DNA from: VXNE01 sp965248075
GTDB lineage: Bacteria; Pseudomonadota; Gammaproteobacteria; Pseudomonadales; Azotimanducaceae
Length of the DNA: 64,000 nt
Direction: 5' to 3'
Assembly: GCA_965248075.1 (NCBI GenBank)
Contig: CBDFIL010000003.1
Coordinates: 992,001 to 1,056,000, forward strand
Position 1 is the first letter of the stretch. Each line of letters begins with the position of its first letter. This document shows, in pieces, positions 19,065-32,086 of this stretch. The notes under the pieces are model-generated. The model had not been told where the DNA came from. It saw nothing but the letters and a program-made list of their open reading frames with translations, and did no database searches. The translations under genes and the position numbers were made by a program.

Positions 19065-19152
19065 TGGTGCCGAAGAGAGGACTCGAACCTCCACGGGCGT
19101 CAGCCCACTACCCCCTCAAGGTAGCGTGTCTACCAATTTCACCACTTCGGCG
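19065..19152 (-). tRNA. tRNA-Leu (GAG)
   Basis: 88-nt class-II tRNA with a long variable arm and encoded CCA. Acceptor GCCGAAG pairs with CTTCGGC, and the anticodon stem CTACC/GGTAG presents GAG (19116-19118). T-loop TTCGAGT is present. It lies between secG and tRNA-fMet, the usual gammaproteobacterial secG-leuU-metY arrangement. Confidence 0.95.
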
Positions 19153-19193
19153 TATGCGGCTTGACACCCCGCGTGCGATCCGGATGCACCGGG

Positions 19194-19577
19194 TCACACG
19201 TCGGGGATGTCGGAATCTACCGGTTCCTGCTCCCCTGTCAACTCCGGCATGTCCGGCTCCCCGGTGTCGGCCGGTACCTCGAACACGTCCAATGCCGCGG
19301 GCGCCGAGGGGATGCCGACGCCCCGCATGCCCGCGGCGTGCTCGTTCGCGGTATAGGCCAGGCCGAAGGTGATCATGAAGAAGCCGATGGAGAGCCAGGT
19401 CGTCAGCTTCATCAGGAACGACGCTCCGCCGGCCGCGCCGAACACCGTGTTCGAACCCCCGGAACCGAACGCGGCGCCGATGTCCGCGCCCTTGCCCTGC
19501 TGGACAAGGATGAGCGCGGCGAGTGCTATCGCGTCCGCTACCAGGAGAATCAGCAGTACCGTTTCCAGCGTTCCCAT
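19194..19577 (-). CDS. secG: Protein translocase subunit SecG
   Basis: 127-residue inner-membrane partner of SecYE that assists preprotein translocation. Two membrane helices (residues about 3-24 and 56-76) flank the conserved loop LVQQGKGADIGAAFGSGGSNTVFG. The acidic, Pro-rich C-terminal tail is common in this family and variable in length. ATG 19577 lies 13 nt after the tpiA stop, so the two are co-transcribed, with the tRNA genes downstream. No anomaly. Confidence 0.96.
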   Translation of the reverse strand: MGTLETVLLILLVADAIALAALILVQQGKGADIGAAFGSGGSNTVFGAAGGASFLMKLTTWLSIGFFMITFGLAYTANEHAAGMRGVGIPSAPAALDVFEVPADTGEPDMPELTGEQEPVDSDIPDV

Positions 19578-19590
19578 TTTTTCCGTGCCC

Positions 19591-20328
19591 TTACTCCGTG
19601 CCCTTCTGCGTGCCTTTCTTCCCTCGTAGCGTCGCGTTGACGATCGTGCCGAACGCTACCGGGTCCAGCGCGGCGCCTCCCACGAGGCCGCCGTCGATGT
19701 CATCCTCTTCGAACAGCCCCGCGACATTCTCCGGCTTGACGCTGCCACCGTAGAGAATGCGCGCAGACGGGTCCTGCAGGGCCCCGCGTATGACCGCATG
19801 CATCGCCTGCGCCTGCGCCGGCGTCGCGGTTTCACCCGTGCCGATCGCCCAGACCGGCTCGTAGGCGATCACGGCGCCCGCCGCAGACACCGTGTCGAAC
19901 ACGGCACCGAGCTGGCCGAGCACTACCGCCTCCTCCCGTCCGGCGCGCCTCTCATCAAGCGTCTCTCCCACGCACAGTATCGGTACCAGGCCCGCGCGCA
20001 GCGCGGCTGCATATTTGCCCGCGACCGTGCGGTCGTCCTCACCGAACAGTCGGCGGCGCTCCGAGTGTCCGACGATCGCATGACTCCCGCCCATCTCCGC
20101 GGCCATCTCGGCCGCCACTTCGCCGGTATACGCCCCATCCGTCTGCGCATGGACGTCCTGTATGCCTACCCGGACGCCCGACAACCGAGCCACCGCATAG
20201 CCGAGGTACACCGCCGGTGGAAATACGACGGTCTCCACTTCGGCCGCGAACTCCAACGCGGCGAACGCGTCGATCAAGGCGCGCGAACCATGCATCTTCC
20301 AGTTTCCGGCGACGATCGGTCGGCGCAT
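19591..20328 (-). CDS. tpiA: Triosephosphate isomerase
   Basis: 245-residue (beta/alpha)8 enzyme interconverting DHAP and glyceraldehyde-3-phosphate. Catalytic landmarks: GNWKMHG (Lys), GHSERRR (His), the YEPVWAIGTG loop (Glu) and phosphate-binding YGGSVKPEN. ATG 20328. It is followed 13 nt later by secG. Upstream (20349-20394) an 18-bp direct repeat CGACAGCCGCGCAATGGT occurs twice, and a MITE-like element separates it from glmM, so tpiA may use its own promoter. Assignment certain. Confidence 0.97.
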   Translation of the reverse strand: MRRPIVAGNWKMHGSRALIDAFAALEFAAEVETVVFPPAVYLGYAVARLSGVRVGIQDVHAQTDGAYTGEVAAEMAAEMGGSHAIVGHSERRRLFGEDDRTVAGKYAAALRAGLVPILCVGETLDERRAGREEAVVLGQLGAVFDTVSAAGAVIAYEPVWAIGTGETATPAQAQAMHAVIRGALQDPSARILYGGSVKPENVAGLFEEDDIDGGLVGGAALDPVAFGTIVNATLRGKKGTQKGTE

Positions 20329-20466
20329 GTCCTTCCCGCCCGCGGCGACGACAGCCGCGCAATGGTCCCGCGGCGGCGACAGCCGCGCAATGGTATAGCC
20401 GTACGGATCAGTTGCAAGCCTCGCTCACCCGGCCGGCCGTCGCGCGAGTGCAAACCCGGCGTCTGG

Positions 20467-20706
20467 CCCGCATTTCTCACCAGGCCGCTTGTCGGCGTCA
20501 AAAGGCTTTTGGGTTTCAAGAAGTTGACCGCGATTGCCGATGATCGTGCCGAGTACGGACTGCGCTGGCCGCGCCCTCGCGGGTCTTTTGGCCCCGTGCG
20601 CGCACGTGCTCCCTCAACCGTAGTCCCCGCTATGCTTTCGGTCCCGAGCACGCGCACAGGGCCAAAATCCTCCGCGATCATCACGGCCCCTGGTGAGAAA
20701 TGCGGG
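20467..20706. mobile_element. MITE-like element, copy A (240 bp)
   Basis: A non-coding element fills most of the 431-bp gap between glmM and tpiA. Its ends are inverted: CCCGCATTTCTCACCAGG at the left and CCTGGTGAGAAATGCGGG at the right (18 bp, perfect). A direct CTGG lies on each side (20463-20466 and 20707-20710), consistent with a 4-bp target duplication. The interior matches, in opposite orientation, the element at 48463-48732 over most of its length, with a few short indels. No transposase is encoded, so it would need one in trans. The rest of the gap (20329-20466, 20711-20759) shows only the 18-bp direct repeat near tpiA. Confidence 0.9.
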
Positions 20707-20759
20707 CTGGCGCGGCGTGCACGACAAGGGCGCTACCGTGCGCCGGGCACGGCACGATG

Positions 20760-22136
20760 TCACGGCACGGCGCTACCGGCTCCGTCCGCGGGCTGTCCCG
20801 AAGCCCGGACTACCTCGGCCAGGGCATTCGCGTGCCCCGAGACGATTTCCGGATCCTCGCCTTCCACCATGACCCGGACCACGGGCTCCGTTCCGGATGG
20901 TCGGACCACCACCCGGCCGCGTCCGTCGAGCTGAGACTCGATGTCACCGCGCGCCTTGGCCACCTCGGTACAAGCGGTCACGGCGTCGGGATCCTTCGCC
21001 GCCACGCTCACCATCGACTGCGGATACTTCTTCAGACCCGCCTTGAGATCCGCAAGTGGCTTGCCCGTCTCCACCATCGGCACCAGAGCCTGCAACGCGG
21101 AGACGATGCCATCTCCGGTCGTGGTGAGATTCGAGCAGACGATGTGGCCCGAGGACTCCCCGCCGAGCGGCCAGTTTCGGTCGCGCATCGCCTCCAGTAC
21201 ATGTCGGTCGCCCACATCCGCGCGGACGAATGGAATGCGCGCTCGCCGCAGCGCGAGCTCGAGGCCGAGGTTCGTCATGATCGTGCCGACGACACCGCCG
21301 CTCAGCCGCCCCGTCCGCGCCGAGTGGCTCGCGATGATGTAGAGCAGATCATCGCCGTCGACGATCTCGCCGTTGCCATCGGCCATGATGACCCGGTCGC
21401 CATCCCCGTCGAGCGCGATCCCGACATCCGCGCCCTCGGAGACGACCTTCTCGGCCATGGCCTCCGGATGTGTGGAACCGCATCCCTCGTTGATGTTGAT
21501 GCCGTTCGGCTCCGCACCGATGACCGTCACGTCCGCGCCGAGTTCGGAAAAGACCCGTGGCGCGACGGCATAAGTAGAGCCGTGCGCACAGTCGACCACC
21601 ACCTTCAGGCCGCGCAGCCGGAAGCGCCGATCCACCGTGCCCTTGCAGAACTCGATGTACCGTCCCCGGGCATCTTCGAGGCGTTCCACCTTGCCGAGTT
21701 CGCTCGATCGGACGGTATTCAGGGGGGCCTCCATCTGCTGCTCGATGGCCAACTCCATCTCGTCGGGCAACTTGTTGCCGCCCGAGTCGAAAAACTTGAT
21801 GCCGTTGTCGTCGTAGCGGTTGTGGGACGCGCTGATGACGATGCCGGCGTCGGCCCGGAACGTCCGGGTCAGGTATGCGACCGCCGGCGTGGGAATCGGC
21901 GTCAGCAACCGGACGTCGACCCCGGCGGAAACCAGGCCGGCTTCCAACACGGACTCGATCATGTAGCCGGAGATGCGCGTGTCCTTGCCGATCAGCACCA
22001 GCCTCGAGCCGTCCGACGCGAACACCTTGCCGACCGCCCAGCCGAGCCGCAGACAGAACTCCGCGGTGATCGGGTGCTCGCCGACCCGGCCCCGGATGCC
22101 GTCCGTTCCGAAGTACTTCCGGCCGTTGTTGTTCAT
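20760..22136 (-). CDS. glmM: Phosphoglucosamine mutase
   Basis: 458-residue enzyme converting glucosamine-6-phosphate to glucosamine-1-phosphate on the route to UDP-GlcNAc. The active-site phosphoserine lies in ISASHNRYDDNG, the metal loop is DGDGDRV, the sugar-binding loop GGESSGH and the phosphate-binding RPSGTEPVVRV. The start is set at ATG 22136 (KYFGTDGIRG follows), preceded by GGGAGA; an in-frame ATG at 22163 with GGAGGA is an alternative that would overlap folP by 10 nt. It follows folP as in E. coli. The MITE copy A lies immediately downstream. Confidence 0.95.
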   Translation of the reverse strand: MNNNGRKYFGTDGIRGRVGEHPITAEFCLRLGWAVGKVFASDGSRLVLIGKDTRISGYMIESVLEAGLVSAGVDVRLLTPIPTPAVAYLTRTFRADAGIVISASHNRYDDNGIKFFDSGGNKLPDEMELAIEQQMEAPLNTVRSSELGKVERLEDARGRYIEFCKGTVDRRFRLRGLKVVVDCAHGSTYAVAPRVFSELGADVTVIGAEPNGININEGCGSTHPEAMAEKVVSEGADVGIALDGDGDRVIMADGNGEIVDGDDLLYIIASHSARTGRLSGGVVGTIMTNLGLELALRRARIPFVRADVGDRHVLEAMRDRNWPLGGESSGHIVCSNLTTTGDGIVSALQALVPMVETGKPLADLKAGLKKYPQSMVSVAAKDPDAVTACTEVAKARGDIESQLDGRGRVVVRPSGTEPVVRVMVEGEDPEIVSGHANALAEVVRASGQPADGAGSAVP

Positions 22137-22153
22137 CGACTTGTCTCCCGCTA

Positions 22154-23047
22154 CTACGGACATGGCGCGGCTTCCTCCGCGACCCCCGCGACGGCGCTCG
22201 CGATCTTCAGCGCATCGACCGTCTCGTCCACGTCATGGGCCCGCACCATTGCGGCCCCATACATCACCGCAAGGACCGCCGCCGCAATACTACCGGCCAG
22301 ACGCCCATCGGTGGATTTGCCCGTGAGGTGTCCCAGGGTGCTCTTGCGCGACATCCCCACCAGGATCGGCAAGCCCTCCGGAGAGAGGGCGGCGAGATTA
22401 CGCAGCAGGACCAGATTGTGCGCCACCGTCTTGCCAAAACCGATGCCCGGGTCGAGAAGCATACTCCGATCCCCGACGCCCGCTGCGCGGCAGGCCGCGA
22501 CACGCGCCGCAAGGAAGGACGCCACCTCGCGGACGACATCGGTGTAGGTCGGCGCACGCTGCATGGTCCGCGGCCGGCCCCGCATGTGCATGAGGCAGAC
22601 CGCCACCCGCGAACGGGCGATCACGTCGAGCATGCCCTCGCCGCGCGCGGCCCGCACGTCGTTGACCATGCCGGCCCCCGAGCGGATCGCCGCCGCCGCG
22701 ACCGCCGCCTTGCCGGTATCGATGCTCAGTACCGCACCCACGTTCCGCAGGGCCTCGACGACAGGAAGAACGCGGTCGATCTCCTCGGCGGCAGAGACCG
22801 GCGATGCCCCCGGCCGCGTGCTCTCACCACCGATATCCACCACGCTCGCCCCGGCATCGACCATGGCCGCACCGGCATCCGCCGCCGCCGCGGCATGGGC
22901 GAACCGACCTCCGTCCGAGAACGAGTCCGGAGTCACGTTGATGACGCCCATGACGTGTGGACGGGTGAGGTCGAGGGTGCGGGTCCCGCATACCAGTGCA
23001 TGTGCACCTGCCCGCGGCAACCCGCCTCGGGCTTGCTCGGCTGGCAT
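22154..23047 (-). CDS. folP: Dihydropteroate synthase
   Basis: 297-residue TIM-barrel enzyme joining p-aminobenzoate to the pterin diphosphate in folate synthesis; the sulfonamide target in this family. Motifs: MGVINVTPDSFSDGG, DIGGESTRPGA, the LSIDT strand, NDVRA, DPGIGFGKT and the VGMSRKS loop. ATG 23047 is the first good start, 18 nt after the ftsH stop; no clear Shine-Dalgarno. A TTG further in is possible. It sits between ftsH and glmM as in E. coli (ftsH-folP-glmM). Confidence 0.95.
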   Translation of the reverse strand: MPAEQARGGLPRAGAHALVCGTRTLDLTRPHVMGVINVTPDSFSDGGRFAHAAAAADAGAAMVDAGASVVDIGGESTRPGASPVSAAEEIDRVLPVVEALRNVGAVLSIDTGKAAVAAAAIRSGAGMVNDVRAARGEGMLDVIARSRVAVCLMHMRGRPRTMQRAPTYTDVVREVASFLAARVAACRAAGVGDRSMLLDPGIGFGKTVAHNLVLLRNLAALSPEGLPILVGMSRKSTLGHLTGKSTDGRLAGSIAAAVLAVMYGAAMVRAHDVDETVDALKIASAVAGVAEEAAPCP

Positions 23048-23064
23048 GCGGGGCGCGGGAGGGG

Positions 23065-24954
<1,890 letters not shown>

Positions 24955-24999
24955 GTCATTCAAAAGCTTACCCTCAACCCGCGGGTCCGCTGGAACAGG

Positions 25000-25611
25000 T
25001 CATTCTACTCCATTACCCGCGATCGCGTAGACCTCTCGCGAGCCCTCCCGGGAGGCCCGCGGCTTGGCCAGCGTCACGCCGCCCAGACGTTCGCGCATGT
25101 CCGCCACGGCCGCCTCGAAGTCCGGGCCCTGGAACATCTTCACCAGCAGCCGGCCACCGTCGCCGAGCCACCGCTCGGCGAGACCCACCGCGCACTGCAC
25201 CAGCTCGAGACTGGATGCCTGGTCGCGGAGCCTGTTACCACTCATATTGGGGGCCATGTCCGACAATACAACGTGGAACGGTCGGGCGCGCTGCTCCCCC
25301 ACGGTCGCAAGGATGCTGGCCTGCACCGACGGGTCGCGTGCGTCGCCCACCACCGGGCGCACACCGGCTGGCGCGTGGCCCAGGGGCGCGAGGTCGCAGG
25401 CCACTACGAGTCGACAACGCGGCGCGAGGTACTCGGTCCATCCGCCCGGCGCCGCGCCGAGTTCGAGCACGGTCCGCCCGGAACCGGTCAGTCGGAAACG
25501 CGCGTCGAGCTGTTCGAGCTTGAAGTATGCGCGCGATACCGCGCGGCCCACGTAGGGGTCCCGACGTTGTCGCGCGAGCCACGCCCCACTGGACTTCGAG
25601 CGTCGGCTCAC
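25000..25611 (-). CDS. rlmE: 23S rRNA 2'-O-ribose methyltransferase
   Basis: 203-residue SAM-dependent enzyme (RrmJ/FtsJ) that methylates U2552 in the ribosomal A loop. The K-D-K-E catalytic tetrad is recognisable: SRAYFKLEQLD, LSDMAPNMSG, LLVKMFQG and REGSREVY. The SAM motif VLELGAAPGGWTEYL follows the first. ATG 25611. Upstream, 59 nt separate it from greA, and ftsH follows after 45 nt, as in E. coli. No oddity. Confidence 0.96.
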   Translation of the reverse strand: MSRRSKSSGAWLARQRRDPYVGRAVSRAYFKLEQLDARFRLTGSGRTVLELGAAPGGWTEYLAPRCRLVVACDLAPLGHAPAGVRPVVGDARDPSVQASILATVGEQRARPFHVVLSDMAPNMSGNRLRDQASSLELVQCAVGLAERWLGDGGRLLVKMFQGPDFEAAVADMRERLGGVTLAKPRASREGSREVYAIAGNGVE

Positions 25612-25670
25612 GGGTGGCCTCTACGCCGCTCCCGGCATATCGCGAGGAGAAATATCAACGCCGCACTTCC

Positions 25671-26140
25671 CTACAAGTGCTCGACGCGGTCGATGACGTA
25701 TTCGCGCGTGCCGTTCGGCGACGACACCACCACGGCATCGTCCTCGGACTTGCCGATCATGGCCCGGGCGACGGGTGACATGATCGAGATCTTGCCGACG
25801 CCAAGGTCCGACTCGTCCTCTCCGACGATCTTGTAGCGGACGGTCTCGCCGCTATCGCAATCCTCGAGCGTCACGGTCGTGCCGAACATGACCTTTCCCG
25901 TGAGGCCGATCCGTGTGATGTCGATCACCTGCGCGTCGGCAAGTTTTCCTTCGATGTCACGGATGCGGCCTTCGATGAAGCCCTGCTGCTCCTTGGCCGC
26001 GTGGTATTCGGCGTTCTCACGCAGGTCCCCGTGCGCCCGGGCGGCGGCGATCTCCTGCACGATGCCGGGGCGCGCGACGTTCTTGAGTTCGGCAAGTTCC
26101 TCGCGCAGCCGGCGCTCGCCCTCCACGGTCATGGGCGTGG

Positions 26141-26144
<4 letters not shown>
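25671..26144 (-). CDS. greA: Transcript cleavage factor GreA
   Basis: 157-residue factor that rescues backtracked RNA polymerase. N-terminal coiled coil with the tip acidic pair in GDLRENAEYHAAKEQQ, then a C-terminal FKBP-like domain (GTTVTLEDCDSGETVRYKIVG, SPVARAMIGKSEDDAV). ATG 26144 overlaps the carB stop by 4 nt (ATGA), arguing for coupling; the upstream open frame lies inside carB and is not used. carAB-greA is the order known from Pseudomonas. Identification certain. Confidence 0.97.
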
Positions 26145-29363
<3,219 letters not shown>

Positions 29364-29377
<14 letters not shown>

Positions 29378-30515
29378 CGCTGTCGTTCCGCGTCCGGCGG
29401 CGTTCGTCCATGGATGCGACGAACGCATCGAAGAGGTAGCGACAGTCCTGGGGACCCGGGCTCGCCTCCGGATGTCCCTGGAAGCCGAAGGCCGGTCGGT
29501 CGGTGCGGCGGATCCCCTGCAGCGTGCCGTCGAACAGGGAGGCGTGTGTGGCCACGAGGTGTTCCGGCAGACTTGCTTCGTCCACGGCGAAACCGTGGTT
29601 CTGGCTCGTGATGACGACCCGCCCGGTACCGAGGTCCCGTACCGGATGATTGGCGCCGTGGTGGCCGTGCGGCATCTTCACCGTGCGCGCGCCGCTCGCG
29701 AGCGCCAGCAACTGGTGTCCCAGGCAGATGCCAAAGACCGGCACGCGCGCATCGACGATGTCGCGGATGGCGGCGATGGCGTAGTCGCAGGGATCGGGAT
29801 CCCCGGGGCCGTTGGAAAGGAACACGCCGTCGGGTTCCAGGGCGAGCGCCTCTGCCGCCGACGTACGCGCCGGCACCAGCGTCACCCCGCAGCCGCGGTC
29901 CGCCAGCAGGCGCAGGATATTGCGCTTCACCCCGAAGTCGTACGCGACCACGCTGTAACGCGCCGGCGGCGGTGTTGTATAGCCGACATCGTCGCGCCAG
30001 GAGCCCCCGTTCCAGAGGATGCGGTCCGCGCGGCTGACGACCTGGGCGAGGTCCATGCCGGCGAGCCCGGGAAACGCTCTGGCACGCTCGACCGCCTCCT
30101 CCCCGGAAGCGTCGACCCCCGCCATGATGCAGCCGCCCAGTGCGCCTTTCTCCCGAATGATCCGCGTCAGCCGTCGCGTGTCGATGTCGGCGATCGCGAC
30201 GACCTCCCGGTCCCGCAGGAACTCGGACAGCGTCTGGGCCGCCCGCCAACTGCTCGTCCTGAGCGGCAGGTCGCGAATCACGAGACCCTCCGCCCACACC
30301 GAGTCCGACTCGACATCCTCCGGATTCGCGCCCGTGTTGCCGATGTGCGGATAGGTGAGCGCGACGATCTGGCGGGCGTAGGAGGGATCGGTGAGGATTT
30401 CCTGATAACCGGTCATGGCCGTATTGAAAACGACCTCGCCGACGGCAACTCCGGGCGTACCGATGGAGCTGCCGCGAAATACGCTACCGTCTTCCAGCGC
30501 GAGTATCGCGGTCAA
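29364..30515 (-). CDS. carA: Carbamoyl-phosphate synthase small (glutaminase) subunit
   Basis: 383-residue glutaminase that feeds ammonia to CarB. The class-I amidotransferase triad is visible: VFGICLGHQLLALA (nucleophile Cys) and GHPEASPGPQD (His/Glu). The N-terminal CPSase domain has LEDGSVFRGSSIG and TGYQEILTDPSYA. Start is TTG 30515 with AGGGAAG 6-7 nt upstream; the family N-terminus begins exactly here. A strong minus-strand terminator hairpin ends only 16 nt before the start codon, suggesting attenuation. Usual neighbour dapB is 3.2 kb away, displaced by accessory genes. Confidence 0.96.
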
Positions 30516-30531
30516 TCAGGCTTCCCTGTAT

Positions 30532-30559
30532 AAAAAAGCCGTCGGCCACGCTCGACGGC
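30532..30559 (-). terminator. Intrinsic terminator in the carA leader (probable attenuator)
   Basis: Minus strand: 7-bp stem GCCGTCG/CGACGGC, 8-nt loop, then six T. It ends 16 nt before the TTG start of carA, with the ribosome-binding site just after it. Because no other minus-strand gene lies upstream for 3 kb, it most likely acts on carA's own transcript. The remaining part of 30560-30762 shows no gene. Confidence 0.7.
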
Positions 30560-30762
30560 TGGCGTCAAGTTTACGAAAAGAGCCTCGGCCACGGCAAGAA
30601 GTCCGGTCGTGTCTCCGGTTACCGGCGAGGCGTCCACCAGGCACTCGCCTCCAAGAACTCTCCGGAACCGCATCCGATGATCCGCATCATCGCTGGAGCT
30701 GTTGCGGCGTGGGAGAGAGCGTAGGGTCTTTGCGCCTTCGACAGGGAACCGCCCACTACAAG

Positions 30763-30797
30763 TTGACAAGTTGCATTAAATGACCGCAAATAATGCA
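30763..30797 (+). promoter_or_regulatory. vapBC promoter region with palindromic operator
   Basis: TTGACA at 30763-30768 is followed by an AT-rich stretch (CAAATAAT, 30787-30794) that may be the -10. A perfect inverted repeat TGCATTA...TAATGCA (30772-30778 and 30791-30797, 12-bp spacer) overlaps this region, 24 nt before vapB. Such palindromes are normal binding sites for RHH-type VapB/VapBC autorepression. Confidence 0.6.
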
Positions 30798-30820
30798 CTG
30801 CGCCATTGGGAGACAAGAGC

Positions 30821-31060
30821 ATGCCCAAGCATCTTCAGGTCCGAAATCTGGATGATGAGCTGGTTGTCCGACTGAAGCGGCGTGCCGCACGCCACGGGCG
30901 CTCGACCGAGGCCGAACATCGCGAGATCCTGCGCCGGGCGCTTTCTGCGGAGGTCGAGCCGACGTTCGCCGAGCTGGCGTCCGAGTTGCGAGAACTCACC
31001 CGACACCGCTCCCAGACGCCATCCGAAGTGCTGCAGCGCGAAGGACGCGATGAACGGTGA
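30821..31060 (+). CDS. vapB: VapB/FitA-type antitoxin
   Basis: 79-residue ribbon-helix-helix antitoxin. The N-terminus LQVRNLDDELVVRLKRRAARHGRSTEAEHREILRRAL is the FitA/VapB class DNA-binding fold, a beta strand followed by two helices; the rest is the toxin-wrapping tail. The start is ATG 30821 with GGGAGA upstream; an in-frame TTG at 30806 lacks support. Its last bases overlap the toxin start (GTGA). Predicted to repress its own promoter through the palindrome at 30772-30797. It opens the accessory pocket between carA and dapB. Confidence 0.9.
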   Translation: MPKHLQVRNLDDELVVRLKRRAARHGRSTEAEHREILRRALSAEVEPTFAELASELRELTRHRSQTPSEVLQREGRDER

Positions 31061-31491
31061 CGAGGTTCGTCATCGATGCCAGCGTGGCGATCAAGTGGGT
31101 CGTGCTTGAAGAGGACAGTACCGCCGCGGTGGCCGTTCTGGAACATTGCCCGCTGTCCGCGCCGGACCTGCTTGTCGCCGAGTGCTCGAACATCCTCTGG
31201 AAGAAGGTCCGACGAGGCGAGCTCGACAGCGCCCACGCGCTCCTCGCCGCCCGGGCGCTGCAGGGTACCGATGTGGAGTTGCTGCCGACCCAGCACTTGC
31301 TGGAATCAGCCACCCGCCTCGCCCTCGACCTCGACCACGCCGCCTATGACTGCTTCTACCTCGCATTGGCCCTGGAGAGCGACTGGCCGTTCGTGACGGC
31401 GGACATGCGCCTGCGGCGCAAGCTCGAACGAGCGGGCAACGCGGGTGCCGCGTACCAAGTGCTCTCCATGCATGAGGCCGTGTCCCGGTAG
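31057..31491 (+). CDS. vapC: VapC-type PIN-domain ribonuclease toxin
   Basis: 144-residue PIN-domain nuclease. The four acidic active-site residues are present: D7 (VIDASVAIKW), E42 (VAECSNILW), D98 (AAYDCFYLALA) and D116 (TADMRLRRKL). GTG start overlaps the antitoxin stop by 4 nt, as usual for vapBC operons. The family cleaves tRNA or rRNA when freed from VapB; the particular target cannot be read here. Length fits (130-145). An intact catalytic set and intact antitoxin suggest a functional module. High confidence. Confidence 0.92.
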   Translation: MTRFVIDASVAIKWVVLEEDSTAAVAVLEHCPLSAPDLLVAECSNILWKKVRRGELDSAHALLAARALQGTDVELLPTQHLLESATRLALDLDHAAYDCFYLALALESDWPFVTADMRLRRKLERAGNAGAAYQVLSMHEAVSR

Positions 31492-31603
31492 TCGACGACG
31501 CGCCCCTCCCCTGTCAACCAGCTGGCGTGCCGCAGGGCGTCGGACGCCCGCACCCACTTGCCCGACTATACTCCTGACGAAGCCGGCCCCCCGAGGACGC
31601 AGC

Positions 31604-32059
31604 TTGAGCAACCCTGAACTCCACGATCAGCCCTCCGGCATGGGCCTGGCGGACCGCTTCACCGCCCAATGGGGGCGCCGCCCGTGGTGGATGAACCTCA
31701 TGTGGTACTTCTGCCTGTACATGACGTTCGTCTACCTGCCCTACGATCTCTTCATCAAGCCGGTCGCCGAAGATCGGGAAGTCTGGTTCGGCTTCATGCT
31801 GGAAGGGTGGGCCGCGAAAGCCACCGAACCCCTGCATTGGGCGATCTACGCCGCCGGCGCGTACGGGTTCTGGAAGATGCGCCGGTGGATGTGGCCGTGG
31901 GCCGCGCTCTATGTCGCGCAGATCGCGGTGGCCATGGGGGTGTGGGGGCTGCTGTATCCGGTCGGTAGTGCCTGGACCGGGGCGGTGGCTACGGCGATCA
32001 TGGCCGTGCCGGCGGTCGCCCTGTGGCGGGCGCGCTCCCGGTTCGCCGGCGTCGACTGA
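31604..32059 (+). CDS. Small integral membrane protein, unknown function
   Basis: 151 residues that I do not assign to a family. The start is TTG 31604, supported by GAGGA six bases upstream; an internal ATG at 31640 is an alternative. Trp-rich N-terminal half (RRPWWMNLMWYFCLYMTFVYLPYDLF), then predicted membrane helices at about 35-52, 80-98, 102-122 and 125-143. It lies 27 bp before the TauD-like dioxygenase on the same strand, so the two may be co-expressed. The Trp/Tyr-rich, four-helix layout suggests a small membrane accessory protein; any function is unknown. Confidence 0.65.
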   Translation: MSNPELHDQPSGMGLADRFTAQWGRRPWWMNLMWYFCLYMTFVYLPYDLFIKPVAEDREVWFGFMLEGWAAKATEPLHWAIYAAGAYGFWKMRRWMWPWAALYVAQIAVAMGVWGLLYPVGSAWTGAVATAIMAVPAVALWRARSRFAGVD

Positions 32060-32086
32060 CCGCGCCCACTTCAAGAGGAGAAGACC

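Noticed and set aside
30512..30769. 85-codon minus-strand frame whose stop overlaps the carA start (TTGA)
   Set aside because: It looks like a leader ORF, but it runs through the terminator stem, has no family resemblance and no ribosome-binding site; noted only as the carA leader region.
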